The translations under genes and the position numbers were made by a program. A stretch of 64,000 nucleotides of DNA from Myroides profundi. Its GTDB lineage: Bacteria; Bacteroidota; Bacteroidia; Flavobacteriales; Flavobacteriaceae. Shown in pieces: positions 35,615 to 44,707 of this stretch (position 1 is its first letter; the number at the start of each line of letters is the position of its first letter). Below the pieces are notes generated by a model. The model did no database searches, was not told where the DNA came from, and saw only the letters and a program-made list of their open reading frames with translations. The stretch lies in NCBI RefSeq assembly GCF_000833025.1, contig NZ_CP010817.1, positions 992,001-1,056,000 of the forward strand. Reading direction: 5' to 3'.

Positions 35615-36082
35615 ATGAATAGTATCCATTGGCATACCAAAGCTTTTGATGAGTTGACAGTGAGTGAATTATATGATATTATGCGTTTACGTACGGATGT
35701 ATTTGTGGTAGAACAAAATTGTCCTTATCCTGAATTAGATGGTAAGGATAAGAAATGTTTACACATTTATGCGACGAAGTTAGATCAAGTCGTTGCTTGC
35801 GCTCGTATTGTCCCTCCTGGACTTAGTTATCCAGAAATAGCTATAGGAAGAGTAGCTGTACATGCAGATTATCGCAAGGATGGTTATGGTCGTATCTTAA
35901 TGCAACATGCTATAGATAAGATAGAAGAGGAGTTTGGAGCTCAAGATATTCAGATTGGAGCTCAGTGTTATTTGAAGAGATTTTATAGTTCATTTGGATT
36001 TGTAGCCTCTTCTGAAGAGTATTTAGAAGATGGTATTCCACATGTGGATATGATTAGAAAAGCATCAGAATATACTAAATAG
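35615..36082 (+). CDS. GNAT N-acetyltransferase, ElaA-like
   Basis: A 155-residue GNAT enzyme. The start IHWHTKAFDELTVSELYDIMRLRTDVFVVEQNCPYPELDG region is characteristic of ElaA proteins. The acetyl-CoA-binding motif A follows as IGRVAVHADYRKDGYGRILM (R/Q-x-x-G-x-G/A). The C-terminal AQCYLKRFYSSFGF is the usual beta-bulge region. The length is normal. It stands alone with a terminator downstream. The acceptor substrate is unknown for this subfamily. Confidence 0.9.
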   Translation: MNSIHWHTKAFDELTVSELYDIMRLRTDVFVVEQNCPYPELDGKDKKCLHIYATKLDQVVACARIVPPGLSYPEIAIGRVAVHADYRKDGYGRILMQHAIDKIEEEFGAQDIQIGAQCYLKRFYSSFGFVASSEEYLEDGIPHVDMIRKASEYTK

Positions 36083-36084
36083 AT

Positions 36085-36118
36085 AAAATGCCTTAACATC
36101 ATCTGTTAAGGCATTTTT
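36085..36118. terminator. Bidirectional terminator
   Basis: A 14-bp stem (36085-36098 with 36104-36117) and flanking A/T runs, between convergent genes. Confidence 0.85.
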
Positions 36119-36119
36119 A

Positions 36120-37538
36120 TTATACTTTTTTCTTCTTCCATTTACCTCGCCTAAATAAAATAAAGGCAAGAATAGCGATTACTAATTCGGCAGAGGGAAT
36201 AGCTATAAAAGCTCCTGTAGAACCAAAATTAAAATGATAAGTCATTAAATAAGCAAAAGGTATCTGAAATAACCAGAACCCAACTATATTTATTATTGTA
36301 GGGGTAACAGTATCTCCAGCTCCATTAAAGGCATTCATCAAGGTCATTCCTGCTCCATAAGCTATAAAACCGATAGCTCCTATATACATTGCTTCCTTAG
36401 CAACTGCTTTAATAGCTTCATCAGTTGTAAAGAATGAAGCTAAAATTTCGGCCATACTAAAGAATATAATAGTGACAATAGCCATATAGAAGACATTGTA
36501 TTTTAAAGTTGCAATCACTGATTTATATGCTCTGTCGGGATTGTTATCTCCTAAGTTTTGACCAACTAAAGTAGAGGCAGCATTACTCAATCCCCATGCA
36601 GGAAGAATAAAGAAAACAAGAAGGCGTAAACATGTCAAGAAACCTGACGAGCCTATTTCTCCTCCACTTTGCGCTACTATGCGTGCAAGAATAACCCAAC
36701 TACAAGTAGATATCATATACTGCACCATACCTGGTACAGCGATCTTGATGATATTCCAGGTCATATCCCATTGTATTTTGAAGTACTTTAGTTTTAACTG
36801 GATAAGTGAATCTTTTTTAGATAGATAATACAGCTGATAAACTACCCCCATACTACGTCCTATAGCTGTAGAATAGGCAGCTCCCTCTAGTCCCATTTCT
36901 GGAAATATCCACCATCCTCTAACCATAATAGGGCATAGAATGATATTAATGATATTACCAAAACCAAGACTTTTCATGGCTATGGCTGCATTCCCTGCTC
37001 CTCTAAATATTCCGTTAATAAGGAATAATAGCATGATGGATACACAACTGACTAGTAAGATTCTGGTATATCCGTATCCATATTCTGCAGAAGCTTCTGA
37101 TGCTCCCATCCATAGTAACCAGTCTTTTGCATAGATAAAACCTAATACGCTTAATACAATAGTGATTAATATTGATAGTGTGATGGCTTGTGCTGCATTT
37201 TGTGCCGCTTTTTCTTTATCTTTTTCTCCTATACGTCTAGCTACTATAGCTGTGGCCGCCATACTAATCCCTATACATATAGCGTAAATAATAGATAGCA
37301 GTGACTCTGTTAATCCTACACTCTGAATAGCATAGGCACTCTCTTTTAAATGCCCTACAAAGTATAAGTCAACTAAAGCAAACACTGACTCCATTAGCAT
37401 TTCAAACATCATAGGAATAGCTAGTAGAAAAACAGCTTTATTAATAGACATATTTGTCAAGTCAAAGTTCTCGTTAGAGAAGGACTGTTTAATCAGAGAA
37501 AATATATTGTTTTTTGATTTAAATGTTGTTGTTGACAT
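36120..37538 (-). CDS. MATE family efflux transporter
   Basis: A 472-residue MATE transporter of the second type in this window. Twelve membrane segments begin near AVFLLAIPMMFEMLMESVFA; the second half repeats the fold from IAVPGMVQYMISTCSW. It is only distantly similar to the MATE protein at 1180-2553, so the two probably export different compounds. The lysine-rich tail (RRGKWKKKKV) follows the last helix. It is a single-gene unit, divergent from the first GLPGLI cluster. Confidence 0.92.
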   Translation of the reverse strand: MSTTTFKSKNNIFSLIKQSFSNENFDLTNMSINKAVFLLAIPMMFEMLMESVFALVDLYFVGHLKESAYAIQSVGLTESLLSIIYAICIGISMAATAIVARRIGEKDKEKAAQNAAQAITLSILITIVLSVLGFIYAKDWLLWMGASEASAEYGYGYTRILLVSCVSIMLLFLINGIFRGAGNAAIAMKSLGFGNIINIILCPIMVRGWWIFPEMGLEGAAYSTAIGRSMGVVYQLYYLSKKDSLIQLKLKYFKIQWDMTWNIIKIAVPGMVQYMISTCSWVILARIVAQSGGEIGSSGFLTCLRLLVFFILPAWGLSNAASTLVGQNLGDNNPDRAYKSVIATLKYNVFYMAIVTIIFFSMAEILASFFTTDEAIKAVAKEAMYIGAIGFIAYGAGMTLMNAFNGAGDTVTPTIINIVGFWLFQIPFAYLMTYHFNFGSTGAFIAIPSAELVIAILAFILFRRGKWKKKKV

Positions 37539-37721
37539 ACTTAATGAATTGCCTTAGGGTATTTAAGGATTCAAAGATAAGTTGATTAAGTAATTAAGAT
37601 AAGAGTTAACTCTTTTTTTATTCCAATGGTATTTATAAATAGAACATTTTATTCTAGTTTCTTTTTTTAAGTGATTGAAAATAAGTATCTTATTTTAATA
37701 AGGGTAATTATTTTTTATATA

Positions 37722-37757
37722 AACTATTTAATTAGTTGTAAAACTAAATAAATAGTT
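37722..37757. promoter_or_regulatory. Large AT-rich palindrome upstream of GLPGLI cluster 1
   Basis: Arms of 16 bp with one mismatch (37722-37737 and 37742-37757), loop GTAA, built from AACTAnnTA/TAGTT half-sites; a further AACTATTTATT lies at 37770-37780. A similar 18-bp palindrome precedes GLPGLI cluster 2. The rest of the 400-bp gap (37539-37936) is AT-rich with no ORF or clear -7 element. Confidence 0.45.
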
Positions 37758-37936
37758 GTTAGTTTGAGTAACTATTTATTGATGAAGATAAGTTAGTTTT
37801 TGATTTTAATGATTTTATTATATTTATTAATTTTTGATTATTAGTGTTATATTGTTTTATTAAGGCTGTGTCGAAAGAATATAAATGTTAATGAATTTAA
37901 ATCATAGTTAGTATAAACCATAAATAACTATAGTAT

Positions 37937-38785
37937 ATGATTAAAGCGATTTACGTATCAGTAACAGCATTATGCAGTGTGATGTTAGCTAATGCACAAG
38001 AAAAAATAGAGGTAATGAGATATGAGTATCAATTAACATTACCTACTACTAGTGCTACTGGAGATGAGGAAGCACTTCAGAGTAGCACAGAAATTATTTA
38101 TCTAGATATAAAAGGAAGTGAGTCTAGATGTGCTAGTGAAGGAAATATTGGCAGGGAAGAAACATTAATGGAGTTCTCTACAGGAGCTAAGAAGGATGCT
38201 GATTTTGCAGTTCGTATGCAGGCTTTAAGTCAATTTAAGAGTAGAGTAAAATGGACAGTATATAAGAATGGTACATCATTAAATACCCATGCATCTTCTG
38301 GTATAGAATCATATAATGTAGAAGAGGCTAATAATCTAGTGAAATGGAGTATTTCTAGTGATGTAGAAGACTACAATGGTATGAAGGTACAGAAAGCAGT
38401 AGGAGAGCTGAGTGGACGTACTTGGACAGTGTGGTTTACTCAAGATATCCCTTTGATAGACGGGCCTTATAAGTTTAAGAATTTACCTGGATTTGTAGTA
38501 AAGGCTGAGGATAGTACTGGTGATTATAAGTTTGAGTTCTTAAAGAGTGAGAGAGTTACTACTGATTTTTGGTTATCAAATAAACAAGAGAAAGCGATGA
38601 AAATAGATAAGAAGCAGTGGGATAAGATTAGAAATGTAAATGCAAATAAAAGCTTCTCACAGATTATGAATGAAAGAGGAGGTACAGCGACTTTTAAAAT
38701 GGTAGATGAAAAAGGAAAGGATATAACGGATGAGATGACCAAGAAGAAGATGGGAAAAGAAAGTAAACCCATAGAGTTCTATTAG
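37937..38785 (+). CDS. GLPGLI family secreted protein (cluster 1, copy 1)
   Basis: A 282-residue protein with a short signal peptide (VSVTALCSVMLANAQ). The mature N-terminus EKIEVMRYEYQLTLP is shared by copies 1-3 of the cluster, and copy 4 has the variant EKKDFMRYEY. The family core WTVWFTQDIPLIDGPYKF is followed by NLPGFVVKAED, the variant of the GLPGLI signature in this cluster. The C-terminus KPIEFY is conserved. A DNA segment of about 200 bp covering this core is almost identical to the corresponding part of copy 2. GLPGLI (TIGR01200) proteins have no established function. Confidence 0.85.
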   Translation: MIKAIYVSVTALCSVMLANAQEKIEVMRYEYQLTLPTTSATGDEEALQSSTEIIYLDIKGSESRCASEGNIGREETLMEFSTGAKKDADFAVRMQALSQFKSRVKWTVYKNGTSLNTHASSGIESYNVEEANNLVKWSISSDVEDYNGMKVQKAVGELSGRTWTVWFTQDIPLIDGPYKFKNLPGFVVKAEDSTGDYKFEFLKSERVTTDFWLSNKQEKAMKIDKKQWDKIRNVNANKSFSQIMNERGGTATFKMVDEKGKDITDEMTKKKMGKESKPIEFY

Positions 38786-38822
38786 TAGGTGGGGGAACAC
38801 ATATAATAAAAAACTATAGATT

Positions 38823-39671
38823 ATGAATAAATTGTTAGTGATTAGTATAGTTGCGTTTATAACTAGTATAAGTGGATTAGCTCAAGAGAAAATAGAGGTC
38901 ATGCGATATGAGTATCAGATGACCATGCCCTCAGCCAAAACGGCTGATGATGTTAATGCTTCTAATAATGCAACTGAAATAGTATATCTAGATGTACAGA
39001 ATAGCGAATCTAGATTTGCTAGTGAAGGAAATATTAAAAGAGAAGAAACACTTATAGAGTACACTACAGGAGCTAAAAAAACAGCAGATCATACAGCGCG
39101 TTTCCAAGCTTTAGGTCAATTTAGAAGTAAAGTAAATTGGATTATCTATAAGGATCAAGCAAACTTAAATACTTATGAAAATTCAGGAATAGAAACGTAT
39201 AATGTAGAAGAACCTAGTAATTTAATTAAGTGGAATATTTCTGGAGATATAGAAGATTACAATGGTATGAAGGTACAGAAAGCGGTAGGAGAGCTGAGTG
39301 GACGTACTTGGACAGTGTGGTTTACTCAAGATATCCCTTTGATAGATGGACCTTATAAGTTTAAGAATTTACCTGGATTTGTAGTCAAAGCAGAGGATAG
39401 TACAGGTGATTATAAGTTTGAGTTCTTAAAGAGTGAAAAAGTCACAGCGGAATTTTGGCTAATGGATAGACATAAAAATGCCATGAAAGTCAATAAGAAA
39501 CAATGGGATAAGATTAGGAATGTCAATGCTAATAAAAGTGTCTCTCAAATGATGAGTGAGATAGGAGCAGGTACTATTGTAAAGGTAGTAGATGAAAAGG
39601 GGAATGATATAACCAATGATAAACTAAAAAAGAAGACAGGCAAAGAGGTTAAACCTATTGAGTTCTATTAG
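38823..39671 (+). CDS. GLPGLI family secreted protein (cluster 1, copy 2)
   Basis: A 282-residue paralog of the preceding gene, same length, signal peptide (VISIVAFITSISGLAQ). Mature start EKIEVMRYEYQMTMP, core EDYNGMKVQKAVGELSGR, GPYKFKNLPGFVVKAED, end KPIEFY. The central and core regions are far more similar to copy 1 than the terminal regions, which suggests gene conversion. It starts 37 nt after copy 1, consistent with one transcript. The mature protein is predicted in the periplasm or at the outer membrane. Confidence 0.85.
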   Translation: MNKLLVISIVAFITSISGLAQEKIEVMRYEYQMTMPSAKTADDVNASNNATEIVYLDVQNSESRFASEGNIKREETLIEYTTGAKKTADHTARFQALGQFRSKVNWIIYKDQANLNTYENSGIETYNVEEPSNLIKWNISGDIEDYNGMKVQKAVGELSGRTWTVWFTQDIPLIDGPYKFKNLPGFVVKAEDSTGDYKFEFLKSEKVTAEFWLMDRHKNAMKVNKKQWDKIRNVNANKSVSQMMSEIGAGTIVKVVDEKGNDITNDKLKKKTGKEVKPIEFY

Positions 39672-39688
39672 TTTAAAGTGATTAAGTT

Positions 39689-40495
39689 ATGAAGAAGTAT
39701 TTATTTAGTATTACAGTTACTGTTTTAGTTGCTTTAGGAACATTAGCTCAAGAGAAAATAGAGGTCATGAGATATGAGTATGAGGCAACGTTTAAACCAT
39801 CTGTTAAATCAGACGAAATCTTTACAGAGTCTGTATTCTTAGATGTATGGGATACTTCTTCTCGTTTTTATTCTAAAGGATATGCTAGCCGTGTAGAACG
39901 TTTAGCTAAAAAAGAGAATAGTGGATTAATAGGTAAGTCGATTAGTATGGCTGATGAACAGACACGGTTTGAAGCAGTATTAGTAAAGGAAGCTAATAAA
40001 CTATTTTATGTTCAGAATGTGAGTGGTACTATGTTGAAGATAGAAAGTCCAGTTAATCAGGTCAAATGGAATATAGATGATACTGTAGAGGAGTTTGAAG
40101 GTATGCAGGTACAGAAGGCTATAGGTGAACTGAATGGTCGTATATGGACAGTATGGTTTACTTCTGAAATTCCTATCATAGAAGGGCCTTATAAGTTTAA
40201 GAACCTGCCAGGATTTGTAGTCAAAGCACAGGATGATAAGGAAGATTATGTTTTTGAGTTTAGAAAGAGTGAGAAAGTCGAAATACCAATAGACTTCAAC
40301 GAATATAAACAGGCTGGATTGTATAAAACTAGTGAGTTAGTTAAGCTAAGAGAGGTTAAGGCGAATATGACAGTTAAGCAGAATTTAGATAGTCAAGGTA
40401 TGATTGTTTATTTTGAAGATACTGTTGAGAATCAACAGATGCTAAATAAGAAAGTGGGAAATAGTAGTAATTACCTTGAATGGTTAAAAAAGTAA
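39689..40495 (+). CDS. GLPGLI family secreted protein (cluster 1, copy 3)
   Basis: A 268-residue diverged paralog: signal peptide ending TLAQ, mature start EKIEVMRYEYEATFKP, core EEFEGMQVQKAIGELNGR, then IPIIEGPYKFKNLPGFVVKAQD. Its C-terminus (SSNYLEWLKK) does not keep the KPIEFY-type tail of the others, making it the odd member. It is 17 nt downstream of copy 2 and 4 nt upstream of copy 4, clearly in the same operon. Function unknown. Confidence 0.83.
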   Translation: MKKYLFSITVTVLVALGTLAQEKIEVMRYEYEATFKPSVKSDEIFTESVFLDVWDTSSRFYSKGYASRVERLAKKENSGLIGKSISMADEQTRFEAVLVKEANKLFYVQNVSGTMLKIESPVNQVKWNIDDTVEEFEGMQVQKAIGELNGRIWTVWFTSEIPIIEGPYKFKNLPGFVVKAQDDKEDYVFEFRKSEKVEIPIDFNEYKQAGLYKTSELVKLREVKANMTVKQNLDSQGMIVYFEDTVENQQMLNKKVGNSSNYLEWLKK

Positions 40496-40499
40496 ATTT

Positions 40500-41285
40500 A
40501 TGAAGTATTTAATAGGATGTGTTGTACTATTTTTATTATCTATTCATAGTATGGCTCAAGAGAAAAAAGACTTTATGCGTTATGAGTACTCATTGACTTT
40601 TAAGCCTTATGATGTAAAAGTAATGCCTGATAGTCTTCCTATCACAGAGAAGTTTTATCTAGATATAGATGGGAGTAATTCTATGTTCTATGATGAGTTT
40701 ACTTACCAGGAATTTGTTGCTGACTTAGAAAAGGTAGAAATAGATATTCCAAATTCTCAAGTGCCTTGGATGGTTGCTAAAGACTCAGGTAGTATTATTC
40801 TTTATGAGATGATTAATTCGTTAGAAGCTTATAAAGTAAAACAGCCTCTTAATCTTATTCAATGGACTATCTCAAGTGAGATAGAAGAGTATCATGGTAT
40901 GAAAGTACAGAAGGCAACTGGAGAACTAAGTGGACGTAATTGGACAGTATGGTTTACTACTGAGATACCTATAATAGAAGGCCCTTATAAGTTTAAGAAT
41001 CTGCCAGGTTTTGTAGTAAAAGCAGAGGATAAAAATAAAGACTATGTATTTGAGTTTACTGAGAGTATGAGAGTACATAATTACTGGGTTGAATTAAAGG
41101 AATTAGATTTTTTCAAGGAAGTAACAGGTAAACAATTAAATCGATTAAAAACATTAAACGCCAATAAAACTTATATGCAACTCATACAAGAAATAGGAGG
41201 AAAGTTAATGAATGATGACAAAGAACCTTCTGATTTTATGACTAAGAAATTTGGCAAAGAGCCTAATCCTATAGAGCTCTATTAG
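40500..41285 (+). CDS. GLPGLI family secreted protein (cluster 1, copy 4)
   Basis: A 261-residue paralog: signal peptide ending SMAQ, mature start EKKDFMRYEYSLTFKP, core EEYHGMKVQKATGELSGR, IPIIEGPYKFKNLPGFVVKAED, and tail NPIELY, close to the NPIELE tail of cluster 2. It lies 23 nt before the outer-membrane barrel gene, so the whole group is probably one operon of five. Sequence divergence between copies is concentrated between the mature N-terminus and the core. Confidence 0.83.
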   Translation: MKYLIGCVVLFLLSIHSMAQEKKDFMRYEYSLTFKPYDVKVMPDSLPITEKFYLDIDGSNSMFYDEFTYQEFVADLEKVEIDIPNSQVPWMVAKDSGSIILYEMINSLEAYKVKQPLNLIQWTISSEIEEYHGMKVQKATGELSGRNWTVWFTTEIPIIEGPYKFKNLPGFVVKAEDKNKDYVFEFTESMRVHNYWVELKELDFFKEVTGKQLNRLKTLNANKTYMQLIQEIGGKLMNDDKEPSDFMTKKFGKEPNPIELY

Positions 41286-41308
41286 TAATTAACCAAACGA
41301 CCTTATTA

Positions 41309-43969
41309 ATGATGAAATATGTGATATACATACTTTTCTTTATGATAGTATTGCCTTTACAGGCACAAGTAGTTCTAAAGGGAAAAGTAAATGGTGAGAA
41401 TAAACAAGCATTATCTAATGTCATTGTTTCTATACTTAATCCAGAGACTAATGCTGTAATAGCTTATGAAATGACGGATAGCAAAGGGACTTATCAGATA
41501 CCGATCAAGTCTTCTCTAACAACATTAAAGATCAAGGCATCTATAGTGAACTACAGTGTATTTGAAAAAGTGATTGAGAATAAGTCTCAGGATATTCAAA
41601 TTCAGTTAGTAGATGAGTTTACACAATTAGAAGAAATATTCGTTAAAGCTTCTCCTATTACTCAACACAATGATACTCTAGTATTTGATCTTAGCAAATT
41701 TGCAGGGAAGAATGATAGAGTATTAGAAGATGTGATAAAGAAGATGCCAGGAATGGAAGTAAGTAGCGATGGCGAGATAAAGTATCAAGGTAAAGCTCTA
41801 AATAAGTTCTATGTAGAAGGTAAAGACCTGATGCAAGGAAGATATGGGGCTATTACTAAAGCTCTACCTAATCTTCATGTTAGCAAGCTAGAGGTGATAG
41901 AAAACCATCAGCCGATTAAGATGTTAGAGGGAAAAGTGCCTTCAGAGAGTCCTGCTATTAATATTAGGTTGAAGAATAAAATAAGTTTAAGTGGTAGTGC
42001 TAAAATAGGAGTAGGTGGTGATCCCTTCTTATGGAATAGTACTATATCTCCGATGTTTTTTAGTAAAGGATTACAATACTTAGTAAGCTATGATACTAAT
42101 AATACAGGGGAAGACCTTAGTAATAAATTTAGAGCATTTGGCTCTTTTGGTTCTTTTGATGTTTATAATTATACGAAGAGTACAGGTCAGGCGCTGTCTA
42201 TGAGTACAACGTCTGCTCCAGGTATTGCTAAATCACGTTATTTAGACAATAAATCTCATTATGTTTCAGCTAACTTCTTAGTGAAGTTTAAAGATAAGAT
42301 AGAGATGAATACGAATGCTTTTTATAACAATGATGAGGTTAAGCAATCAGGAGCACAATCTACAGAGATTAGAAACTTAGACGCAAATGGCAATGTCAGT
42401 GATGTAATTAGATATAGTAGAAAAGATGAGAACAGATACTTTAAAGAAGCATTTAACTCTAAGTTTACGATTACGAAGAATACAAAAGACAATTACTTAA
42501 AAGATTATATAACGATTAATGTAAGTAGAAATAAAGAAAGAGGACTATTATTACAGAATAATGACCCTATTAATCAGAGTGTATTATCTCCTTCTTTTAC
42601 CTTACAGAATTCATTGAGTACACTGGTACCAGTAGGTAGTAATAAGTTTGCTAACTTTAAGTCTATCATTGACTTTACCAGAGATAAACAAGATTATGAT
42701 GTGGTAGCGAATGGCAATGTGAACTTCCCTGATCAAGATTTGAAGAAATACGATTTATTAAATCAGTCATTCTTAGACAATACCTTTTATACACAGAATG
42801 CTTTATCACTTTCGTGGAAGTACAGAAAGTGGACCTTTACAGAAGAGTATAGTTTATTGTATGAGAATAAGCGTTTTGAGACAGACTTATACGGATATAA
42901 TACTCAGTCTGTTTGGCTAGGGGATAATTATCAGAATGATTTGACTTACAATAGATTTGTAAATCGTTTAAATTCGAGTGTTAATTTTAAGGGAGTGTCA
43001 TGGGATATGACATTTACTGTGCCTATTATATGGTCATCTATGAAGCTAGATGATAAGTCTATAGATGCGAAGACTACAAAGAATGCAGTAGATTTCTCAC
43101 CATCACTATACCTGTCATATAAGATTAATAATATGTGGACATTAAGAGGAGGAAGTACCTTGAGTACTAGCTATACCCCTCTTGATCAACTGTACAGTCA
43201 CTATATTTTTAGTGGACTAAACTTTACAGCATATAAGGCGAAGATAGAAGATACACAGAGTATTTTTTCTTGGTTTAGGTTTGAGTTTAAAAATCCTTTT
43301 AATGGAATATTCTTTAATGGGTCTTTAAATAATAACTACCAAGAGAAAAAGATTATACTATCACAGACAATTGATGAGAATGGACAGTCTGTTTTAGAAG
43401 CTTTAGATCAAAAGAATATTGCAAATAATCAAAGTGCTAATATTAACCTAGGTAAGTTCTTTAGTGAGTATAGCTCTAATATTAAAGGAAGTTTCTCAGT
43501 TAATAAAGGTAAGTCAGAGATATTAGTTAATCAGTCCTTGAGAGATGTGAATACATACAACTATAATTACGGCTTACAATTGACGAATAACTATTTTGAT
43601 TGGTTAAACTTTACGTATGATTTTAATTATATGGAGACTGAGCGAAAGGATATGAAGCAGTCAACACATTCTTATGGTAACTCACATAATCTGCGTATAG
43701 ATCTTATTCCATTTAAATCACATAGTTTTGTTTGGAAACTAGATTATAAAGAAAATGTGTTTAACAATCAGAAGTTTACTAACCGATTTATGGATGTTAT
43801 GTATCGCTTTAAGTGGGAGAAGAAGAAGATAGACTTTGACTTCGAGTGGAATAATATATTGAATACAAAAGAATACGAACAAGTAGTAATCAATAGTATA
43901 CAGACATCAACAACTAACTTTAAACTAAGACCTTCACAATTCTTAGTATCAGTAAGATTTAATTTTTAA
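41309..43969 (+). CDS. Outer-membrane barrel protein with CarboxypepD_reg and plug-like domains (GLPGLI partner)
   Basis: An 886-residue protein with a signal peptide ending LQAQ, a carboxypeptidase-regulatory-like beta sandwich (about residues 22-110, VVLKGKVNGENKQALSNVIV), a plug-like region (LEDVIKKMPGMEVSSDGEI, then KALNKFYVEGKDL and ISKLEVIENHQPIK-type segment) and a long barrel ending FLVSVRFNF. It resembles TonB-dependent receptors but has no evident TonB box. An equivalent 887-residue protein closes GLPGLI cluster 2, so the association is repeated in this genome. Import, export or display of GLPGLI-linked material are all possible. Confidence 0.85.
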   Translation: MMKYVIYILFFMIVLPLQAQVVLKGKVNGENKQALSNVIVSILNPETNAVIAYEMTDSKGTYQIPIKSSLTTLKIKASIVNYSVFEKVIENKSQDIQIQLVDEFTQLEEIFVKASPITQHNDTLVFDLSKFAGKNDRVLEDVIKKMPGMEVSSDGEIKYQGKALNKFYVEGKDLMQGRYGAITKALPNLHVSKLEVIENHQPIKMLEGKVPSESPAINIRLKNKISLSGSAKIGVGGDPFLWNSTISPMFFSKGLQYLVSYDTNNTGEDLSNKFRAFGSFGSFDVYNYTKSTGQALSMSTTSAPGIAKSRYLDNKSHYVSANFLVKFKDKIEMNTNAFYNNDEVKQSGAQSTEIRNLDANGNVSDVIRYSRKDENRYFKEAFNSKFTITKNTKDNYLKDYITINVSRNKERGLLLQNNDPINQSVLSPSFTLQNSLSTLVPVGSNKFANFKSIIDFTRDKQDYDVVANGNVNFPDQDLKKYDLLNQSFLDNTFYTQNALSLSWKYRKWTFTEEYSLLYENKRFETDLYGYNTQSVWLGDNYQNDLTYNRFVNRLNSSVNFKGVSWDMTFTVPIIWSSMKLDDKSIDAKTTKNAVDFSPSLYLSYKINNMWTLRGGSTLSTSYTPLDQLYSHYIFSGLNFTAYKAKIEDTQSIFSWFRFEFKNPFNGIFFNGSLNNNYQEKKIILSQTIDENGQSVLEALDQKNIANNQSANINLGKFFSEYSSNIKGSFSVNKGKSEILVNQSLRDVNTYNYNYGLQLTNNYFDWLNFTYDFNYMETERKDMKQSTHSYGNSHNLRIDLIPFKSHSFVWKLDYKENVFNNQKFTNRFMDVMYRFKWEKKKIDFDFEWNNILNTKEYEQVVINSIQTSTTNFKLRPSQFLVSVRFNF

Positions 43970-43980
43970 ATAGAATATAA

Positions 43981-44018
43981 AAAACCTCCAATCTTTAATA
44001 ATTAAGATTGGAGGTTTT
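43981..44018. terminator. Bidirectional terminator of GLPGLI cluster 1
   Basis: A 15-bp perfect stem (43981-43995 with 44004-44018) with T-runs on both strands. Confidence 0.88.
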
Positions 44019-44047
44019 CTTTTTGTTGTAAAGTGATATTATAAAAG

Positions 44048-44530
44048 TTATTTACTGAAATTCTCTAAATCACGTACGTTCTTTTGAACACTCACAGCAG
44101 CGAAAAGTGATAATAAATAAGAGATAGCATAGAACCCTTTCTCACTTAAAGTCATTTCTGCATTGATTAGCCCAATAGTTAGTAATGTTATACTTGCTAA
44201 GGTACCAATCCATCCTAATGTATAGAAAATAGGGGTAACAGGTACACCTTCTATCTTATCTCTTACACTCTTTTGTAAAGCAACTACTGCAAATAACCCA
44301 AATAAAATAAGGGTAAAGTAAAAACCTTTCTCACTTAATAAAATCTCTGCATTCCACAGACCTATACAATAACTAGTAATACCAAGTCCTAAAGCTATCC
44401 ATGCAACTAATGTATATATCGCTGAAGGTTTAAATCTCTCTAGATTAATAGTGTCATTTTGTAAGTGTGCTCTATTAGTAGTACTAGATGACGTTGTATT
44501 TCTTGTTTCTGTTTTTTCTTCTTCTATCAT
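44048..44530 (-). CDS. YiaA/YiaB family inner-membrane protein
   Basis: A 160-residue protein with a polar, Thr/Ser-rich N-terminus of about 35 residues and two copies of a two-helix YiaA/YiaB module. Each copy has the signature W.A-LG..SY.IGLWNAE..LSEKGFY (here GLWNAEILLSEKGFYF and GLINAEMTLSEKGFYA), followed by LF..V.VQK.VRD. The internal duplication is clear. An inner-membrane location is expected; the function of the family is unknown. Confidence 0.9.
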   Translation of the reverse strand: MIEEEKTETRNTTSSSTTNRAHLQNDTINLERFKPSAIYTLVAWIALGLGITSYCIGLWNAEILLSEKGFYFTLILFGLFAVVALQKSVRDKIEGVPVTPIFYTLGWIGTLASITLLTIGLINAEMTLSEKGFYAISYLLSLFAAVSVQKNVRDLENFSK

Positions 44531-44695
44531 ATTTTTTGTATTAAAGAAGTAAATATATGTATAAATTTTTATAATATTTAATATTGTATTTTTATTTTAT
44601 TGTGTGTTATGTTGTTTAATTGTTTGTTGTTTATCGCTTTTAGATGAATAGTAATAAGGTTGTACTGTTTTTAGTGATTGTCTTTATTGCTTTTT

Positions 44696-44703
44696 TATCT
44701 TTG
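44696..44703 (+). promoter_or_regulatory. Promoter -7 element abutting truC start
   Basis: TATCTTTG fits TAnnTTTG and ends 4 nt before the ATG at 44708, so transcription would start at or next to the start codon (leaderless mRNA). Confidence 0.5.
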
Positions 44704-44707
44704 TCAG

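Noticed and set aside
41309..43969. Calling the GLPGLI-partner barrel a SusC nutrient receptor
   Set aside because: No SusD gene is adjacent and no TonB box is evident, so a SusC/D assignment is not supported.
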